From Fibrobacter sp. UWT2 (GTDB taxonomy: Bacteria; Fibrobacterota; Fibrobacteria; Fibrobacterales; Fibrobacteraceae): a stretch of DNA of 64,000 nucleotides. The stretch covers positions 124,001-188,000 of the forward strand of contig NZ_FRBF01000005.1 in the NCBI RefSeq assembly GCF_900142545.1, given 5' to 3'. Positions 53,189-62,062 of the stretch are shown one piece after another (position 1 is the first letter of the stretch; each line of letters begins with the position of its first letter). Under the pieces are notes generated by a model, which had not been told where the DNA came from, ran no database searches, and saw nothing but the letters and a program-made list of their open reading frames with translations. Both the position numbers and the translations under genes were made by a program.

Positions 53189-54658
53189 CTAGGCTTCCAG
53201 CAAATAGCGGATATCCTTGACCTTGCGGGCAAGGTCTTCGTCTTTATCCATCTGCTTCACAAGTGAACGGATTGCGGCGATAACAGAAGAGTAATCCCTG
53301 TTAAAGAATTCGCCAATATTTACGAGCGATGTACTGGTCATTTCGCGGCAAAGGTACATCGCCACCTTACGCGGAAGGGCTACACCGGCGTCCTGGCGCT
53401 TGCTTGCAAGGGCCGTGAGGTCGCAGCCGAATTCCATGGCCACGGTTTCGGAGATTCCCTTGACTGAAAGTTCCTCGACGCCAGAGGTTCCCGGAGCTGC
53501 CACCAAGCGCTTGACGGCGCCCAGGTCCAGGTTCTCTTCGCAGAATTCGTTCATGGCACGGAGACCGTTCAGCATGCCCTCGATCACGCGGAAGTTTTCG
53601 CGCGGTGGGAGCGACAGGAACCTGCAAATTTCTTCGCGGTCCTTGTCGACGAACGGAATGCTCATGGACTTCTTCTGGATCAGCTTCATGCGAGTCGTAA
53701 GGTCCGGTACATCGAGGCCCACAGCCACGCAAGATTCCAGCGGAGCCAGAAGCTTTTCCGAAATGCACGGGATTTCGGAATGGCCCTTGGGGCGCGCTTC
53801 GCCTTCGCGAAGCGGATTGAACTGCGACGGATGCCTGTCGCAAGAAAGCACCACCTGCTTGCCCTGGGCGCGCAAATGCTTAATCAAAATGGCAAGGCGC
53901 TTCTGCGTGCTGACGCCATATTCCAGAAGCTGGACGTCGTCCAAAAGCAGCACATCGCAGTTTTCGTACTTTTCCTGGAAGGCGTAAGCAAGTTCACGGA
54001 CGTTGCCGAGTTTTGCGTCTAGCGTCTTGCTCATGGCCGTAGCGTCACGCAGGAATTCGTAAGCATGGCAATAGACCACGCGGATCTGGGAATTGCTCTT
54101 GAGCATCTGTCCGGCAATGGACTGCAACAAATGAGTCTTGCCGAGACCGGACTTGCCATATACAAAAAGCGGATTCAAGGCCGGATCGCCCGGCTTTTCG
54201 GCCACGGACTTGCAAGCTTCACAAGCGGTAAAGTTGCAGTCGCCTTCGATAAAGTTCTCGAAAGTATAGCCGGCATACAAAGAAAGCTTGAGACGGGGGG
54301 CGCGCTTCTTGGCGGCAACACGGGCCGGGCGCACGGGCGGAAGCTTCGGGGCTGCCGGAGTCGACATCACCTGCACGCTTTTTTCGCTAGCGGCAATCGA
54401 AATCTTGAAATCAACAAAGGATTCACCAAGGACTTCGGAAAAGGCGGTACGCAATACACCGGCGTAATGGGCGTTCACCCAATCTCTGCGAAATTCATCA
54501 GGAACCGTTATCTGGGCGTAGCCGTCAAAAAATCCCTCGTATCCGACCATATCAAGGATTTCGAGGCCCAAATAATCATTACATTCAATATGCGCACGGT
54601 CCAACACCAACTGCCAGACCGAAGATTCAGAATTCAAAAGAGCAACAGAGTTCGTCAC
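53189..54658 (-). CDS. dnaA: Divergent DnaA replication initiator
   Basis: A 489-residue protein with N-terminal domain I, AAA+ domain III (VYGKSGLGKTHLLQSIAG, LLLDDVQLLEYG, LSCDRHPSQFN) and a C-terminal helix-turn-helix (RKVAMYLCREMTSTSLVNIGEFFNRDYSSVIAAIR in two parts). Compared with classic DnaA, the DNA-contact signature GGRDHTTV is replaced by FNRDYSSV. The box VII region with the arginine finger (E. coli RLKSRF) reads EKLLAPLES, without the Arg. Before it is an insert of about 14 residues (REGEARPKGHSE) encoded by a GC-rich palindrome. It could be a paralogue or a clade-specific initiator. The start is GTG. No dnaN, recF or gyrB is adjacent. The downstream gene is an epimerase. Confidence 0.82.
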   Translation of the reverse strand: MTNSVALLNSESSVWQLVLDRAHIECNDYLGLEILDMVGYEGFFDGYAQITVPDEFRRDWVNAHYAGVLRTAFSEVLGESFVDFKISIAASEKSVQVMSTPAAPKLPPVRPARVAAKKRAPRLKLSLYAGYTFENFIEGDCNFTACEACKSVAEKPGDPALNPLFVYGKSGLGKTHLLQSIAGQMLKSNSQIRVVYCHAYEFLRDATAMSKTLDAKLGNVRELAYAFQEKYENCDVLLLDDVQLLEYGVSTQKRLAILIKHLRAQGKQVVLSCDRHPSQFNPLREGEARPKGHSEIPCISEKLLAPLESCVAVGLDVPDLTTRMKLIQKKSMSIPFVDKDREEICRFLSLPPRENFRVIEGMLNGLRAMNEFCEENLDLGAVKRLVAAPGTSGVEELSVKGISETVAMEFGCDLTALASKRQDAGVALPRKVAMYLCREMTSTSLVNIGEFFNRDYSSVIAAIRSLVKQMDKDEDLARKVKDIRYLLEA

Positions 54659-55028
54659 GTTCTACCAATCATCTAAAAAAGCATGAAAAAATTAAATAAA
54701 GCATACAACAAAATGTCAGGGGCATGCATTTTTTTTTGAAAAGTGGCGATTTTAGCTCAAAAACTGCAAAAAATTATTTATTACCAATATTGCCCCCATT
54801 GTTACAAACAAATCACGCTTTTAGTCACTCCGCAATCAAGACAGACTCCCTATGATTGGAACAACTTATCAACAGAAAAATTTTGAACTATGTCTTGACA
54901 AGAAAATGAACACTTTTAGTGAACAAAGGTGCATTATTTTTTTTAAGCATACAAAAAAATAACTGCCCATTTTTGTCAAAAAAAGGCAGTTTTTCGTAGA
55001 AGATATTGATTATCAAGGATTTAGCGTT
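54659..55028. promoter_or_regulatory. 370-bp AT-rich gap upstream of dnaA
   Basis: The longest non-coding stretch in the window, strongly AT-rich. One near match to a DnaA box, TTATCAACA (54866-54874, one mismatch to TTATCCACA); no other clear box. The 10-mer AAGCATACAA occurs twice (54699-54708 and 54945-54954). A terminator of the upstream small gene lies at 54952-54991. It contains the dnaA promoter by necessity, but no strong -35/-10 pair is seen. An origin is not supported by box density. Confidence 0.45.
54952..54991 (-). terminator. Terminator after the 144-residue gene
   Basis: Stem AACTGCC / GGCAGTT (54961-54991), followed on the minus strand by an ATTTTTTT run. Confidence 0.75.
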
Positions 55029-55463
55029 CTATTTATTTTCGTCGACTTTCGACTGGAGATTTTCGATACGCTGTTCCAGCATTTTTTGAATTTCGGGCAG
55101 GAGTTTATCCTTGATGCGGTCCAGATAAAGGCACTGCAACTGGATCATACGGTTACGATGCCTACCGGCGTGTTCCTGGATCCAACGACTCACCGCCACC
55201 TGACGATCCTGCATACGTTCCTGCAGCACCTGCTTGATATACGTTGTCTGTACAGACATATAACGCTGCATATTGAAGGGAAGCTTGTAGGTGCGGATAA
55301 ACTGCTTAAGCAATTCCAGAAGCGACAAGTTCTGCGCCCTGCGTTCCTGAATGAATTGCTTCAATTCTTCGCAGTGGCACTGAAAGAAAGGCATAATGGC
55401 TTTATCATCAATCTGATAAAGTTCCAGTTCGTCTTGTTTCTTTGTCGCTTCGTCGACGGCCAT
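55029..55463 (-). CDS. Unrecognised small helical protein
   Basis: A 144-residue soluble, predicted all-alpha protein (ELKQFIQERRAQNLSLLELL; MQDRQVAVSRWIQEHAG; LLPEIQKMLEQRIENLQ). No signal peptide, TM segment or known motif. ATG at 55463 is preferred over a TTG two codons earlier. No clear ribosome-binding site. It lies between trhP (29 bp) and the AT-rich gap before dnaA and ends with its own terminator. Confidence 0.65.
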   Translation of the reverse strand: MAVDEATKKQDELELYQIDDKAIMPFFQCHCEELKQFIQERRAQNLSLLELLKQFIRTYKLPFNMQRYMSVQTTYIKQVLQERMQDRQVAVSRWIQEHAGRHRNRMIQLQCLYLDRIKDKLLPEIQKMLEQRIENLQSKVDENK

Positions 55464-55492
55464 ACGCAATAAATTTATAAAAAATTCAAATT

Positions 55493-56803
55493 TTATGTGA
55501 TTTTACGCACAAAAAAGGCAAAATTCGCACCAAATGAAAGATTTTCGTCATTTTCTTGTAAGAAAACGATTCCCTCGGTCCCCGGATGCAGGCGATCCAC
55601 ATCTCCCCCCCTGAAATCTTTCATCGCCTCGATCTTGCAAGGAGCCATTCCCGACGGTGTCATCAACTCCAGGGAATCGTCGATAGAGAAGGGCGTCTTG
55701 ACGTTTACGCGGCAAGAATTCGTAGCAGCATCGTAAGACAGGACCTGCGCCGCCACGCAGCCACCGGGAGCTTCTTCGTGAGTGGACTCGTAATTCTGCG
55801 GCAGAGGGCCACGCAGGAATCCCGGCATGAATCCGCGACCATCCACAAAGGAAATCGCGCGACGGCTTTCGTCGGAAACCTTCACCGATTCCGTAGGCAC
55901 GCCCTGTGCAAACTGATCGGCACAAGAATCTATCGCCATACGGTAGGCACGCACCACCTGACTCAAGTAATACACCGACTTGGTGCGACCTTCGATCTTG
56001 AACGAATCAAGCCCCGCCGCCATCAGTTCCGGAATCACGTCGATCGCGCAAATGTCGCGGCTACTCATGAAGTATGTGCCCCAAGTGTCTTCGTCCAAGG
56101 CAATCGGATCCAGTTCCGGGCGGTCGGTGCGCTGCAGGCGGAAGGAGCCTTCATGCTCCTGATAGTTTTCGCACTGCGGCTCCGGGTTTGCGTACAAACG
56201 ATACGGCATGCGGCAGCTGTTATCGCAGGCGCCCTGGTTGGCATCGCGGCGAGTCACCCAGTTACTGAGCATACAGCGACCGGACATCGACATACAGACG
56301 GCACCATGCACGAAAACTTCCAATTCCAAATCCGGCAAGCGGTCCTTGATTTCCAAAATCTCGGACAAACGAAGTTCACGGCTCAAAATCACGCGGCTCA
56401 CGCCAAGGTCATGCCAGAACTTGGCCGCCAAATAGTTCGTGGTATTCGCCTGTACAGACAAATGAATCTCGACCTCGGGTCGCACTTCGCGCAACCAACC
56501 CACAAAACCGGGGTCCGCCACAATCAATGCGTCAGGTTTCAAGTCAATGGCCGCAAGCAAGGCCTTCTGGAAAGCCTCCACCTTCACGTTGCGGGGAATC
56601 ACGTTACTGGTGAGGTAAAACTTCTTGCCCAGGCGGTGGGCATATTCGATACCTTCGGCCAGGTCGTCCAAATTCTTAAAACCGTTTTCGCGGGCACGGA
56701 GCGAAAAGGCGGGCTGCCCCGCATATACGGCATCGGCGCCGTAAGCGAAGGCGTACTTCATGCGAACAAGGTCGCCAGCAGGAGCTAAGAGTTCAGGTAG
56801 CAT
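55493..56803 (-). CDS. trhP: tRNA 5-hydroxyuridine synthesis protein TrhP (peptidase U32 family)
   Basis: A 436-residue protein close in pattern to E. coli TrhP (YegQ), which with prephenate makes 5-hydroxyuridine at tRNA position 34. Matching text includes LLAPAGDLVRMKYAFAYGADAVYAG, IHLSVQANTTNYLAAKFWHDLG, VILSRELRLSEI, EVFVHGAVCMSMSGRCMLSNWV, RRDANQGACDNSCRMPYRLY (cluster-binding Cys), SFKIEGRTKSVYYLSQVVRAYR. The ATG at 56803 gives the standard N-terminus. A longer reading to 56845 would run through a family A array. Nothing suggests a collagenase-like protease role for this subgroup. Confidence 0.9.
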   Translation of the reverse strand: MLPELLAPAGDLVRMKYAFAYGADAVYAGQPAFSLRARENGFKNLDDLAEGIEYAHRLGKKFYLTSNVIPRNVKVEAFQKALLAAIDLKPDALIVADPGFVGWLREVRPEVEIHLSVQANTTNYLAAKFWHDLGVSRVILSRELRLSEILEIKDRLPDLELEVFVHGAVCMSMSGRCMLSNWVTRRDANQGACDNSCRMPYRLYANPEPQCENYQEHEGSFRLQRTDRPELDPIALDEDTWGTYFMSSRDICAIDVIPELMAAGLDSFKIEGRTKSVYYLSQVVRAYRMAIDSCADQFAQGVPTESVKVSDESRRAISFVDGRGFMPGFLRGPLPQNYESTHEEAPGGCVAAQVLSYDAATNSCRVNVKTPFSIDDSLELMTPSGMAPCKIEAMKDFRGGDVDRLHPGTEGIVFLQENDENLSFGANFAFFVRKIT

Positions 56804-56830
56804 TGTAGTAGACAGTAGGAAGTTGGAAGG
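56804..56830. repeat. Family A heptamer array (upstream of trhP)
   Basis: GTAGTAGACAGTAGGAAGTTGG heptamers touching the trhP ATG on one side; the stop of the Wzi-like gene lies about 16 bp beyond the other side. Confidence 0.8.
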
Positions 56831-56845
56831 GGTGTGGGTTCGCAA

Positions 56846-58381
56846 TTACCACTTGAAGCCGGTACGGAGGTAAACCTTTTCGTCGTTGAACAACGTAATC
56901 TCGCCGAGGAAGAATACGTACTGTCCTTCGTAGCTGACCGAGGGTGTCAGAGAATATTCCATCTTCGCGCCACGCAAGAAATGCTTGTGGATTTTCATAT
57001 GGTCCCGACGCGGGGTCGTATCGTTTACAGCGCTGCCGTGATCCGTTCCCTTCCAGAACCAGGTGTTTCGCAAGGATGCAAAAACGTGATGGTCCAGGCG
57101 GCCATAAGCGGTAAAGTCAATGGTCTGGCTATTAGGCCCTGCCTGACTGCCCAGCGGGCGGCCCAGATGAGCCATCTGCGCCGTATTCTCGTAGAAGTGG
57201 GAATACACGTAAGGTTCGATGCGGGCGTATTCAGCGATAAAGCCCGATTCCAGCAAATGCGACTTGATCTTGAAATCGTGGGCGCCATGCATACCCGCCA
57301 TCCAAGCCCACTTGGCTTCGATGTTGTCGTTTTTCACGAGACTCACCGGGCTTTCCATGTCATCCAGGAAGAATTCCGTATAAAGGCGGAGTGAATTGAA
57401 CAAGCGGTAGTTGAAGTCAAAAGAAAGAGAGCCGTTGTTGCTGTCTTCGGAGTAGTTGCCCTTTTCCATGAACAGGGGAACCGTCGGAATGAACAGCCAA
57501 GGTTTCAAGTTGTCATACTGAATCTGAAGTTCGCTGATACCGAAGGTCGCATTGCCCACGGCAAGTTCGTAACGGTGGCCAAAGATATTGCGGGTGTTGT
57601 CGATATTGCTGGAGCTCATGCTCGAAAAGATGCGCAGGTCTCCATAGAACGAAAGCACGCGCAGCGGGCCAAATTGCATATCGAGCGAAAGCATGTTGTA
57701 CGGCAGCGCAAACTGGTTCAAGCTCAAGTTATTGTAGTAGCCGGGGCCCCAGTGCATCACGTCGCGGCCAAAGTCCAGGCGCAGCCAATCGTAGTTCAGG
57801 GCAATGTGCGTGCGGTAGCGGGCGTAACTGGTATACTCGAGGCCGGAATTGTTTTCTTCTTTCTGGACTTCCAGGAACTCGCCATCAAAAGCTCTTGGGC
57901 GATCCGCCGAATGACCTTCATCATAAATACGCGCATCGAGCACGAAGTCAATGGAATCCGCATAACCGCGCAAGTAAATGCCTCCATCGATTCCCGGCCA
58001 AATGGTATCGCCAAGAGCTTCGCCGCCGCGGTAGTCCATGCCACCCACCAACGACATCGCCAAAGCCATGCGGGGCTGCGATTTTTCAAAAGAGCCGTGT
58101 CCCGAAACCGACGCCCCGTTTTCGTTATCGAAGTAAAGCAGGGCGTTCTTTTCTGTTGCCACAAAGTTCTTGCGGAAAGAGGTATCGCGATGCGGGTAAG
58201 CAAAGAACTGACGCCCTTCCCCTGTTGTCACACGATGCAAATCAAACAGCATCGGAGAATTTTCCAACAGGCGCAAGTTGCGAACATTCTCGGGGCCTAC
58301 CACCGGCGATGCAGCGAAGGCCGGCATAGAAAGCAGGGTTGCCACCCAAAGGGCAAACGGCTTAGACAGGGATATTTTCAT
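56846..58381 (-). CDS. Wzi-like capsule-assembly outer-membrane protein
   Basis: A 511-residue outer-membrane protein. Signal peptide (PFALWVATLLSMPAFA), then alternating beta-strand text over the whole length. The stretch LRLDFGRDVMHWGPGYYNNLSLNQFALP matches the WGPG signature of the Wzi (capsule assembly) family. Ends in a terminal aromatic residue (LRTGFKW). In the family Wzi anchors capsular polysaccharide at the cell surface. No capsule cluster surrounds it; the Wzc-type kinase lies at 8.6-10.8 kb. It stands upstream of trhP on the same strand. Confidence 0.8.
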   Translation of the reverse strand: MKISLSKPFALWVATLLSMPAFAASPVVGPENVRNLRLLENSPMLFDLHRVTTGEGRQFFAYPHRDTSFRKNFVATEKNALLYFDNENGASVSGHGSFEKSQPRMALAMSLVGGMDYRGGEALGDTIWPGIDGGIYLRGYADSIDFVLDARIYDEGHSADRPRAFDGEFLEVQKEENNSGLEYTSYARYRTHIALNYDWLRLDFGRDVMHWGPGYYNNLSLNQFALPYNMLSLDMQFGPLRVLSFYGDLRIFSSMSSSNIDNTRNIFGHRYELAVGNATFGISELQIQYDNLKPWLFIPTVPLFMEKGNYSEDSNNGSLSFDFNYRLFNSLRLYTEFFLDDMESPVSLVKNDNIEAKWAWMAGMHGAHDFKIKSHLLESGFIAEYARIEPYVYSHFYENTAQMAHLGRPLGSQAGPNSQTIDFTAYGRLDHHVFASLRNTWFWKGTDHGSAVNDTTPRRDHMKIHKHFLRGAKMEYSLTPSVSYEGQYVFFLGEITLFNDEKVYLRTGFKW

Positions 58382-58604
58382 AACGTCTCGATTTTACAAG
58401 AATCTAAATGGCGTAATTTCTAAAAAAGATAGCTTTTTATTCCCTGTATACACCGAAACAAAAACAAATTGGAGCGATTTGTTCCGAACGGGAAAATTCG
58501 TTCCATTTTACGTTTTCTGTTTTTTTTATTAAGTCGTTTTTTCCCGTGAATCCGCCCCAAACGCATTGTATCTTTAGTCTAAACAACCTTTATTTGAGGG
58601 AATC

Positions 58605-60860
58605 ATGTTCACAAGGAAATGTTTGGGATACTCTTCACTTGTCGCGATGGGCCTTATGGCGGCCTGTTCAGACGACAGTTCTAATTCTCCGAAGGATGAA
58701 ATTTCAGAAGCCATCGAGAATCAGGAAATCAACACTAACCCTTGCATCTATGACGGCTACACCGCCATGCAAGGCGCCAGCGGCGAAACGCTTTGCCTTG
58801 ATGCCGAAGGTACTTTGGCCTTCTGGATCAATACCGACGGGACCTACGGATTCCCCGAAGCAGCGCAGGGCGCAACCGAAAGCGGCACCACCGATCCATC
58901 TACCACTACACCTGATCCTGCTGCAGAAACATCACCGAGCGATCCCGCCACGGATCCGTCTGCAAACGATCCGGCGGAATCGACCACGCCCGCAGAGAAT
59001 ACTTCCAACTTCTGCACGACGGACAAGGCTCTCTATACCGTGAACGGCATTTCTTACTACAAGGATGCCGAAGGCAATCTCTATTACTTTGATGCTAGCT
59101 GCAACAAGACTACGGTCACAGCGGCTACACCTGAAAGCAGTTCTTCTGAAACCATTTCGGAAGATCCCGAAACAGCAGCCAGTAGCGCTTCTCAGCCGGG
59201 ACTTACTTCTTCTGAAACGGTAACGCCGGAATCGAGCAATTCGAATGTAGCGCCCAGCAGTTCTGCAGATGCAACCGCAAACAGCAGCGCCTCTGTCGTA
59301 ACGCCTTCAAACGGTAGCGTTCCCACCATCAGTTACGCCGCAAACGGTGCCACTGTCGAAAACAACAACAACTGCGTCACGGTCACTGGCGGCGAAGTCG
59401 AAATTACTTGTGCCGGCGACTACGACTTTAGCGGCTCCTATAGCGGCGCTGACGCCCAGATCCGCGTGTATTCTCCCAAGAGCGATTCGGGCGTTTACCT
59501 GAACCTGCGCGGACTCACGCTTACCAATACGGCTGATGCTCCCATTTATTCGCAGATGTCCAGCAAGACCTTCGTGGTCGCCAAAAGCGGAACCACCAAC
59601 ACGCTTAGCGACGGAAGCACCCGTACGAAGTCTTATACTTACGTCAATTCCAACAACGAAACGAAGGTAGATACCACCAGCGCCTGCATTTACGCCAAGG
59701 ACGACTTGACCATCAAGGGCGAAGGTACCTTAATCGTGAAGGGCAACTACAACAACGGCATTCACACTAGCAACGACTTGCGCTTCCGCGGTGCAACGAC
59801 AATCAACGTGACCGCCGCAAATAACGGTTTGAAGGGCAAGGGCATCGTGGATATCGAAAACGGAAACATTACCATCGCAGCGACCAACGGCGACGGCATC
59901 AAGAGCGACGAAGGCGAAGATGCAGGCTCTATAGTAGACAATAAAGGCATTGTCAATATCAAGGGCGGCAACATCACCATTACCAAGGCGGGCGACGACG
60001 GCATCCAGGCTTACAACTATATCATCGTCCAAGACTCGGTTTCTGAGCCGAACATCAAGGTAACATCGACCGGCAAAGGCATCGTCTCTGACAACAGAGT
60101 TTACATCAATGCCGGGAAAATTGACATTTCTTCTGGTGATGACGGAGTGCATTCCAACTTGAACGTCTACTTTAACGGAGGCTACACAACTATTGCGGCC
60201 CCCAAGAACGACGGCGTACATGCCGACTCAACCCTCATGATCAACGACGGTACCATCTACGTGACCAATTCCTATGAAGGTCTGGAGGCCTGGTACATCA
60301 AGGCAAACGGCGGCATTACCGATGTCTACGGAACCGATGACGCCTGGAATGCTGCCGGCGGCAATGACGGATCCGGCAACACCAATCAAAGCGGCCAGTC
60401 AAACTGGGGATTCGGCCCCGGAGGCGGCATGGGTGGCAGAATGGGAAGCAGCAGCGGTTTCCTTACCATTACGGGCGGCGTACACCACGCAAAGACTGGC
60501 TCCGGTGACACCGACGGCATTGACAGCAACGGCGAACTCACCATTTCTGGTGGCGTTGTCATCGTTGAATGCCAGATTAGCGGCGGCATGGGCGGCTCCT
60601 TCGACGCCGACGGTTCAGCAAGCCTCACCAGTAAAACGGTTCTCGGTTTCAGCAGCGGTTCCTCGGAAAAGGGCACTAACTATAACGTCAGCTTTACAAC
60701 CGGCAGCTACTACGGAACATCTAACATCGCATTCAAGCCCACCATATCGGGTAGATACATGGTCGCTACTACAGGTCAGCCCGCACAAGTAAGCAATACC
60801 TCCAGCTACCAGAAGAGCGTCACCTTCCCTTCAGGAAGCTCCGTCTACTACAACGAATAG
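58605..60860 (+). CDS. Surface lipoprotein with Cthe_2159-type carbohydrate-binding beta-helix
   Basis: A 751-residue lipoprotein: signal ending LMAACSDD, a long Ser/Thr/Pro/Ala-rich linker interrupted by two short cysteine-bearing modules (NPCIYDGYTAMQGASGETLC; NFCTTDKALYTVNGISYYKD), then a right-handed beta-helix from about 250. The helix part has the Cthe_2159 style (TLTNTADAPIYS, GIHTSNDLRF, NGDGIKSDEGED, GDDGIQAYNYI, GDDGVHSNLNVYF), with conserved Asp-Gly turns that bind calcium, and a Gly-rich loop (GFGPGGGMGGRMGSS). The Cthe_2159 family binds cellulose and acidic polysaccharides. In a fibre-degrading organism this suggests a cell-surface adhesin. RBS GAGGGA precedes the ATG. A strong terminator follows. 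Confidence 0.82.
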   Translation: MFTRKCLGYSSLVAMGLMAACSDDSSNSPKDEISEAIENQEINTNPCIYDGYTAMQGASGETLCLDAEGTLAFWINTDGTYGFPEAAQGATESGTTDPSTTTPDPAAETSPSDPATDPSANDPAESTTPAENTSNFCTTDKALYTVNGISYYKDAEGNLYYFDASCNKTTVTAATPESSSSETISEDPETAASSASQPGLTSSETVTPESSNSNVAPSSSADATANSSASVVTPSNGSVPTISYAANGATVENNNNCVTVTGGEVEITCAGDYDFSGSYSGADAQIRVYSPKSDSGVYLNLRGLTLTNTADAPIYSQMSSKTFVVAKSGTTNTLSDGSTRTKSYTYVNSNNETKVDTTSACIYAKDDLTIKGEGTLIVKGNYNNGIHTSNDLRFRGATTINVTAANNGLKGKGIVDIENGNITIAATNGDGIKSDEGEDAGSIVDNKGIVNIKGGNITITKAGDDGIQAYNYIIVQDSVSEPNIKVTSTGKGIVSDNRVYINAGKIDISSGDDGVHSNLNVYFNGGYTTIAAPKNDGVHADSTLMINDGTIYVTNSYEGLEAWYIKANGGITDVYGTDDAWNAAGGNDGSGNTNQSGQSNWGFGPGGGMGGRMGSSSGFLTITGGVHHAKTGSGDTDGIDSNGELTISGGVVIVECQISGGMGGSFDADGSASLTSKTVLGFSSGSSEKGTNYNVSFTTGSYYGTSNIAFKPTISGRYMVATTGQPAQVSNTSSYQKSVTFPSGSSVYYNE

Positions 60861-60878
60861 AATTCCTCCTAATCCACC

Positions 60879-60910
60879 AAAAAGTCCTCCGCGAATTGCG
60901 GAGGACTTTT
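60879..60910. terminator. Bidirectional terminator
   Basis: AAAAGTCCTCCGC / GCGGAGGACTTTT perfect stem with GAATT loop, between the lipoprotein gene and the convergent pilT. Confidence 0.92.
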
Positions 60911-60943
60911 CATATTCTTGCGGCAAAGCCGCCTTGCTATTAG

Positions 60944-62062
60944 CTACATCCAACTGCGTTCAGACGTACCCGAGATACCGCGGATCTTAAGATCGAAGTC
61001 ATCGGGGTTCGTGGCAGCGTTCATAGCCGTTTCAAGGGAAATCTTTTCTTCTTCGTAGAGTTTCAGGAGCGCCTGGTCGAAGGTCTGGCTGCGGTACTGC
61101 ATGTGACCTTCAGCAATAGCCTGCTCGATCAAGTCGTTCTTGTCCTTGTCTTCGATGTATTCCTTGATTGCCGCCGTATTCACAAGGATTTCGGCAGCAG
61201 GCACTCGCCCGTTACCATCCTTGGTCGGCAACAAGCGCAGCGAAATAATACCGGCAAGCACTTCAGAAAGCAGCAAGCGAATTTCGTCATGCTGGTGCGG
61301 CGGGTACATCGAAAGCACACGGTGAATAGTTTCCGTCGCGTTCGTGGTATGGATCGTCGCAAACACCATGTGGCCCGTATCGGCAGCCGTCATGGCAATC
61401 TGCATGGTTTCCAAGTCACGAATTTCGCCCACCAGAAGCACATCGGGGTCCTGACGGAGAGCGGCGCGCAAGGCGTTGGCGTAAGAAAGCGTATCCACAC
61501 CGATTTCACGCTGCGAAATAATCGCCTTGTTGTCCTTGTAAAGGTATTCAATCGGGTCTTCGACCGTAATGATGTTTACCGCTTCATTCTGGTTGATGTA
61601 ATCCAGCATGGCGGCCAAGGTCGTCGACTTACCCGAACCCGTTGTACCTGTAACCAGCACGAGACCACGCTTGGTCAAGGACATGTCGCGAATGACTTCG
61701 GGCAAATGCAATTCTTCAAAGGCCGGAATCTTTGCCTTAATGTGACGAATCACCACAGCGATAGAACCGCGCTGGCGGAAAACGTTCACACGGAAACGGC
61801 CCATGTCGCGGGCACCCACGGCAAAGTCGCATTCCTTGTTAGCTTCAAAACGCTGTTTCTGATCGCGGTTCATGATGTCATCCAAGAAGGAATCCATCAT
61901 CAGGGAATCCACCTTGACATCGAAAGGACGCTGCAAAGCACCGTTAATACGGTAAACAGGCGGAACGCCTACGCGCAAGTGCAAGTCAGATGCACCGCGG
62001 TTTACCATTTCGCGCAACAGTTTTTCAATACGAAGTTGCGGCTGCTGTTGCTGATCTGCCAT
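60944..62062 (-). CDS. pilT: Twitching motility ATPase PilT
   Basis: A 372-residue hexameric ATPase that drives type IV pilus retraction. RGASDLHLRVGVPPVYRINGAL at the N-terminus; Walker A VLVTGTTGSGKSTTLAAMLDY; Asp box VEDPIEYLY; Walker B LLVGEIRDLETMQIAM; His box GHMVFATIHTTNATETIHRVLSM. No pilus structural genes are in the window. Its start overlaps the stop of the upstream acidic repeat protein (TAATG), so translation is coupled. It could serve pilus-based gliding or adhesion. Confidence 0.94.
   Translation of the reverse strand: MADQQQQPQLRIEKLLREMVNRGASDLHLRVGVPPVYRINGALQRPFDVKVDSLMMDSFLDDIMNRDQKQRFEANKECDFAVGARDMGRFRVNVFRQRGSIAVVIRHIKAKIPAFEELHLPEVIRDMSLTKRGLVLVTGTTGSGKSTTLAAMLDYINQNEAVNIITVEDPIEYLYKDNKAIISQREIGVDTLSYANALRAALRQDPDVLLVGEIRDLETMQIAMTAADTGHMVFATIHTTNATETIHRVLSMYPPHQHDEIRLLLSEVLAGIISLRLLPTKDGNGRVPAAEILVNTAAIKEYIEDKDKNDLIEQAIAEGHMQYRSQTFDQALLKLYEEEKISLETAMNAATNPDDFDLKIRGISGTSERSWM

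Noticed and set aside
54659-55028. Origin of replication upstream of dnaA
   Set aside because: Only one near DnaA box and no cluster; AT-richness alone is not enough.
56804-56845. N-terminal extension of TrhP
   Set aside because: It is encoded by a family A array; the internal Met matches the usual family start.
58546-59043. Open frame overlapping the start of the Cthe_2159-like gene
   Set aside because: Its text is the low-complexity linker read in another frame; no homology or start signal.
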